DNA from: Dehalococcoidia bacterium
GTDB lineage: Bacteria > Chloroflexota > Dehalococcoidia > GIF9 > UBA5629
Length of the DNA stretch: 8,713 nt
Direction: 5' to 3'
Assembly: GCA_016927965.1 (NCBI GenBank)
Contig: JAFGLP010000035.1
Span: forward strand, 1-8,713
Shown one piece after another: positions 6,083 to 8,713 of this stretch. A program made the translations under genes and the position numbers. Below the pieces are notes generated by a model, which worked only from the letters and a program-made list of their open reading frames with translations, searched no databases and was not told where the DNA came from. Within the stretch, counting starts at the first letter, position 1. Each line of letters begins with the position of its first letter.

Positions 6083-6679
6083 TCAGATAGTAAATATGTA
6101 GTAGCCTTTCTTAAGATATAAGCAGGAAGCGACCAGAGTATAAATAATTGCAAGGTACATCAGGAGTGCAAGCAGCAGGTCAGGCCCTATACCGAAAACC
6201 GCTATCAATGCTGGCGTTAGCCAAAACCAGTGTATAGCCTTGACCGTCATGGTGGGGCTAGGGAAGTCAAATATTTTGCTGCGGCGCTTCCATATGTAGG
6301 TGAAAATAGCCGCGAGCATTGTAACACTTGCACCTATCACTACTATTGCAAATGGGTAGGGGTTCCACGGCATCAGATGGTCCGTTCTTGCAAACAGACC
6401 TATAGATATTGCCAGAATCAGATTCGGGATGAAAAGTATTTGATCGGCAACCAGGTCGAAGAGTACCCCGCCCGGACTTGATTGCCCGAGCCTGCGAGCC
6501 AGAAATCCGTCCAGTCCGTCAGTTGACACGGCTATAATGATTACAATTCCCGCTGCCAGGAATTCTCCCTGGCATAGGAGTAGAGCGATTACCGGCGACA
6601 AGACAATCCTTATTGCGGTTATCGCATTTGGGATATTTAAAACTAGCCTCAATTCCTGTTGCTGTGGCTCGTTATTCAT
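6083..6679 (-). CDS. CDP-alcohol phosphatidyltransferase family protein (PgsA-like)
   Basis: This 198-residue membrane enzyme of phospholipid head-group synthesis transfers a phosphatidyl group from a CDP-linked lipid to an alcohol. The full family signature D-x2-DG-x2-AR-x8-G-x3-D-x3-D is present without change: D54, D57-G58, A61-R62, G71, D75 and D79, the residues that bind CDP and metal. The N-terminus NIPNAITAIRIVLSPVIALL resembles glycerol-phosphate phosphatidyltransferases (PgsA) more than phosphatidylserine synthases, but the acceptor alcohol cannot be settled from motifs. Helices follow throughout, and the protein ends with a short tail. The ATG at 6679 has only a weak AGG 4 nt upstream. 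The neighbours on either side are 149 and 234 bp away, so it is probably its own unit. If another pgsA exists in the genome, this may be a specialised paralogue. Confidence 0.88.
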   Translation of the reverse strand: MNNEPQQQELRLVLNIPNAITAIRIVLSPVIALLLCQGEFLAAGIVIIIAVSTDGLDGFLARRLGQSSPGGVLFDLVADQILFIPNLILAISIGLFARTDHLMPWNPYPFAIVVIGASVTMLAAIFTYIWKRRSKIFDFPSPTMTVKAIHWFWLTPALIAVFGIGPDLLLALLMYLAIIYTLVASCLYLKKGYYIFTI

Positions 6680-6737
6680 TTGCCTGATCTCGAAGTGCAG
6701 CAGATGCCCTGCTATTTTGCAGTCATGAAGGATAATA

Positions 6738-6767
6738 AGGATAACATTGTAAGGTTGTTATGGTCAA
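6738..6767 (-). promoter_or_regulatory. candidate promoter of the phosphatidyltransferase gene
   Basis: Minus strand: TTGACC (6767-6762, five of six), 18-bp spacer, TATCCT (6743-6738, four of six). The start would be near 6731, giving a leader of about 50 nt before ATG 6679. A moderate match only. Confidence 0.35.
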
Positions 6768-6828
6768 TCGTATCTTAACGAAATGCAGAGCGTTCAACGT
6801 ATCGATTTTATTGTCCCACGCACTCTAC

Positions 6829-7794
6829 TCAATTCGGACCGAGTGTGTCTACCATGAACAGCCTAATGTTATCCTTGACCCTATCCATCTGTGAAAGCAT
6901 AGCATGGCCGCCAGTATCGAAAATGATTAATTTTGACTGTGCAATCTGGCGATGAGAGTTCTCGGCGTGGCTATAGCTGACCAATGCATCGTCCCTGGCG
7001 TGCAAAATGAGCGTGGGCGTAACTATGCTCTCAGTTGAGATACCATAACGATCAACCATTTTGCCATCGTTGATCGTGCCTCGATACCTTAGACTAATGG
7101 GGTGCATTATGTCCAGCATTTCCTGAGCCAGCAGCTTTTGCTTGGGACTAAAGCTTTTGTACACATCATTTGGGACACCAAGAAATTCCAGAAAAGTTGA
7201 CTGCATATAGCTGGCCATTAGCCAGTAGGCGTAGTCTGATTGCTGGATAGTATGGATGACGCCGGTGATGAAGGTATTCTGATCGCCGGGCGCTCTTCCC
7301 ATGCTTACTGCGGACAATAGAATCAATTTCGAAGTCCGTTCCGGGTAGTCATTGACAAATTGCATCGCAGACGGTCCTCCGGCTGAAATGCCGATTACGG
7401 TAACCTTCTTGATGTTCAGGTGGTCCAGGAGAGCTGTGTACAGCGCAGCCTGTCCTTTGATTGAAGCGTTTTCCTGGATAGGCGTACGGAGGTAACCGAA
7501 ACGCGAGACTGCGATGGTCTGATAGCTGTCGCTCAGGAAGACTTTTCCAGACCATAAGCCCTGGTCATAGCCTCCTCCTGCACCATGTATCAGCAATACA
7601 GGTGTTCCAGAGCCTGAAACCGTGTATTCGAGTATACCTTGTCCTGTTTCCAGAATCTGACTACCTGCCGTCAGCCGATACTTCGCAGCTTCCATTGCGC
7701 TGTGATATCGGGGATAGGTCAGAGCAAAAAATATCCCTATGGCAACGATAATAGCTGCGATAACTATTAGCACAGTCACGGATGGTCTCTTCAT
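6829..7794 (-). CDS. alpha/beta hydrolase with N-terminal membrane anchor
   Basis: This 321-residue protein has a hydrophobic segment at about 6-26 after MKRP, a signal anchor that places the catalytic domain outside the cytoplasmic membrane; no lipobox or clear signal-peptidase site is evident. The fold is a standard alpha/beta hydrolase: oxyanion-hole H70-G71 in VLLIHGAGGG, nucleophile elbow G135-I-S137-A-G139, acid D269 in ARDDALVS, and histidine H297 in GGHAM. It has a cap region between roughly 165 and 250. All three catalytic residues are present. The substrate is unknown; an ester, lactone or lipid are typical possibilities. The ATG at 7794 has no SD; a TAGAAT box at 7809-7804 lies 9 nt before it, so the mRNA may be nearly leaderless, though the -35 (TTATCG, 7833-7828) is weak. 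The HTH gene ends 55 bp upstream in the same direction and could be co-transcribed. Confidence 0.87.
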   Translation of the reverse strand: MKRPSVTVLIVIAAIIVAIGIFFALTYPRYHSAMEAAKYRLTAGSQILETGQGILEYTVSGSGTPVLLIHGAGGGYDQGLWSGKVFLSDSYQTIAVSRFGYLRTPIQENASIKGQAALYTALLDHLNIKKVTVIGISAGGPSAMQFVNDYPERTSKLILLSAVSMGRAPGDQNTFITGVIHTIQQSDYAYWLMASYMQSTFLEFLGVPNDVYKSFSPKQKLLAQEMLDIMHPISLRYRGTINDGKMVDRYGISTESIVTPTLILHARDDALVSYSHAENSHRQIAQSKLIIFDTGGHAMLSQMDRVKDNIRLFMVDTLGPN

Positions 7795-7849
7795 AATGAT
7801 AATATTCTAATACCCTATAAGTTATGACGATAATATCAGGTGGATATGG

Positions 7850-8038
7850 TTAGTGATCTTTTATCCATTTAATCATGTCTTCCTTTAGGAAAACCCGTTT
7901 CTTGCCGATCTTGTGTGAAGGCAATCCCGCTTCCATGAGTTTATATATGGTCTGGTGGCTGACATCCAAGAATTCCTGAGCCTCGGTAAACGTAAAAAAT
8001 ATCCGTTCGATCTTTTTATCCGGTTTATCTTTCTTCAT
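7850..8038 (-). CDS. small excisionase/BldC-type helix-turn-helix DNA-binding protein
   Basis: This 62-residue protein consists of a charged N-terminus (MKKDKPDKK) and one winged HTH of the MerR-like/excisionase class. TFTEAQEFLDVSHQTIYKLM forms the two helices (about 16-35), GLPSHKIGKKRVFLKEDM the wing, and IKWIKDH the final helix. Members act as phage or element excisionases, as BldC-like regulators, or as single-domain regulators of nearby genes. No integrase or att-like repeats are seen here, so a regulatory role is favoured. ATG 8038 is preceded by AAAGGG with a 5-nt spacer. A 13-bp dyad in its leader (8064-8076) could be its own operator. It is divergent from the right-edge methyltransferase gene and co-directional with the hydrolase 55 bp downstream; both are candidate targets. 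Confidence 0.82.
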   Translation of the reverse strand: MKKDKPDKKIERIFFTFTEAQEFLDVSHQTIYKLMEAGLPSHKIGKKRVFLKEDMIKWIKDH

Positions 8039-8063
8039 ATGAACCCTTTGAAAAGATGGTATA

Positions 8064-8076
8064 ATGCTGTCAGCAT
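8064..8076. promoter_or_regulatory. 13-bp dyad, possible operator of the HTH gene
   Basis: ATGCTG-T-CAGCAT is a perfect palindrome with a central T, centred 32 bp upstream of ATG 8038. It lies between the candidate -10 box and the SD of the HTH gene, a position suited to autorepression. Part of it (CTGTCA) recurs inverted at 8109-8114 (TGACAG), 42 bp away centre to centre. Confidence 0.4.
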
Positions 8077-8093
8077 ATAGGCACAGATAGACT

Positions 8094-8123
8094 ATTATAG
8101 ATGATTATTGACAGTTATTTTAA
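8094..8123 (-). promoter_or_regulatory. candidate promoter of the HTH gene
   Basis: Minus strand: TTAAAA (8123-8118, four of six), 18-bp spacer, perfect TATAAT (8099-8094). Initiation would be near 8087, giving a leader of about 50 nt that contains the 8064-8076 dyad. Confidence 0.35.
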
Positions 8124-8214
8124 CAGGCTCTTATTTAATGCACAATTATCGATGTACGGCTTATACAATTGATAGAGCGTTTATCACGGGAGCATTAGCA
8201 GTATTTGTTTCCTC

Positions 8215-8232
8215 TTAATCATTTTAATCATT
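8215..8232 (+). repeat. 9-bp perfect tandem direct repeat TTAATCATT
   Basis: TTAATCATT occurs twice without a gap (8215-8223 and 8224-8232), about 135 bp upstream of the gene at 8367. The TTAATC core is the reverse complement of the GATTAA core in the 9-bp tandem at 470-487. Possibly a regulator site, possibly chance in A+T-rich DNA. Confidence 0.4.
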
Positions 8233-8330
8233 AGCAATTACCAATCTGGATATGAAAGTGACTAATAGTAAATTTACGATTCAGTACCCTATCTTGATTA
8301 TGTTTTATATTCCATTTAAGAGAAAATAGC

Positions 8331-8359
8331 TTGCTTGAGTCCCACCTCGAGCTTATAAT
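8331..8359 (+). promoter_or_regulatory. promoter of the right-edge methyltransferase gene, leaderless arrangement
   Basis: TTGCTT (8331-8336, three of six) is followed by a 17-bp spacer and a perfect TATAAT (8354-8359). The -10 ends 7 nt before ATG 8367, which puts the expected transcription start on or next to the A of the start codon. No SD precedes this ATG. Confidence 0.6.
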
Positions 8360-8366
8360 TTATGAC

Positions 8367-8713
8367 ATGCTCTCTATCCTCATAGGTGCTGCTGGATATC
8401 TATTAGCTTATCCACTTGACTGGCTAAGCCTGAAAAATTTGCCGGTACTCAGACGAATAATTGGAGCGCTTGCAATATGTCTGCTAATCTATGCCACTGT
8501 GACCGTTTGTGTTAGCCCTTCCAAGCTTGATCTACCATTTATATTATTACCTTTAGGCATTTGCCTGCTACTAGTGTCATTCCCACTGTTAATTTATTCT
8601 CTGGCTATAGAAATACCGTTTCGCAGTACCTACTTAGAGAAGGGAACAGGCAACAAACTGGTAACCACGGGAACTTATGCTCTAACCCGGCATCCGGGAG
8701 TAATCTGGATGGC
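8367..8713 (+). CDS. isoprenylcysteine/phospholipid methyltransferase-family membrane protein, 3' end outside window
   Basis: The frame is open from ATG 8367 to the window end (115 complete codons and two bases). It begins MLSILIGAAGYLLAYPLDWL and has hydrophobic segments near 2-17, 31-49 and 57-81. It then enters the superfamily signature: KLVTTGTYALTRHPGVIW (97-114), with T100-x-G102-x-Y104 and R108-H109-P110-G111, which is the start of the SAM-binding half. The remaining helices and the E-E/Y-x2-Y motifs would lie beyond the edge. The order matches the gene at 5848-5252, but sequence similarity outside the signature is low, so the two are distant members. ATG 8367 is chosen because the promoter predicts transcription from that base; an upstream in-frame TTG (8331) overlaps the -35 box. 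Substrate unknown. Confidence 0.8.
   Translation, partial: MLSILIGAAGYLLAYPLDWLSLKNLPVLRRIIGALAICLLIYATVTVCVSPSKLDLPFILLPLGICLLLVSFPLLIYSLAIEIPFRSTYLEKGTGNKLVTTGTYALTRHPGVIWM

Larger units (their letters stand above)
8039..8366. other. divergent intergenic region between HTH and right-edge methyltransferase genes
   Basis: About 330 A+T-rich bases carry promoters for both directions: a minus-strand TATAAT for the HTH gene, a plus-strand promoter for the gene at 8367, the 13-bp dyad at 8064-8076, an inverted pair CTGTCA (8067-8072)/TGACAG (8109-8114), and a tandem 9-bp repeat at 8215-8232. No gene or structured RNA is evident in it. Confidence 0.55.

Noticed and set aside
8060..8065. Perfect plus-strand TATAAT next to the HTH dyad
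   Set aside because: No -35 hexamer at 16-18 bp and no plus-strand gene within 290 bp; it overlaps the dyad by chance or as part of the operator.

Overview
This 8.7 kb window looks like bacterial chromosome, most plausibly from an anaerobe because of the cysteine-rich Hdr/GlpC-type iron-sulfur pair. The mixture of families (cytidylate-kinase-like protein, isoprenylcysteine-methyltransferase-like proteins, small excisionase-type HTH) would fit Chloroflexota/Dehalococcoidia or a similar anaerobic lineage. That placement is a guess from gene style, not a marker-based call. No rRNA, tRNA, CRISPR array or recognisable transposase was found.

Layout. Positions 1-689 are mostly non-coding. They hold a possible partial gene running off the left edge (minus strand), a strong 13-bp hairpin at 206-245, and a 19-codon ORF with an ideal Shine-Dalgarno. 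Positions 690-3252 (plus strand) hold two overlapping paralogous genes for Fe-S proteins. Each has an N-terminal dicluster ferredoxin module followed by two CCG (HdrB-type) domains, of which only the second is complete. Positions 3361-8038 hold six minus-strand genes: a six-helix membrane protein (VC0807/IspZ-like), a cytidylate-kinase-like P-loop kinase, an isoprenylcysteine-methyltransferase-family membrane protein, a CDP-alcohol phosphatidyltransferase, a membrane-anchored alpha/beta hydrolase and a small HTH protein. From 8367 a second methyltransferase-family gene runs off the right edge on the plus strand, divergent from the HTH gene.

Function. The Fe-S pair is the only clear operon: 32-bp overlap, strong internal ribosome binding site, GTG starts. 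It should form an electron-transfer or heterodisulfide-reductase-like module, but no flavin, cytochrome or quinone partner is encoded beside it. The minus-strand genes are separated by 55-234 bp and several have their own promoter candidates, so they look like single transcription units. A loose membrane-lipid theme (phosphatidyltransferase plus two membrane methyltransferases) is suggestive only.

The most interesting non-coding signal is promoter architecture. At least two genes (kinase, start 5121; right-edge methyltransferase, start 8367) have a near-consensus -10 box only 7-8 nt upstream of the ATG and no Shine-Dalgarno, predicting leaderless mRNAs. Other genes in the window have ordinary Shine-Dalgarno sequences. 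Three perfect 10-bp palindromes spaced about three helical turns apart lie upstream of the methyltransferase starting at 5848, and a 13-bp dyad lies in the leader of the HTH gene.
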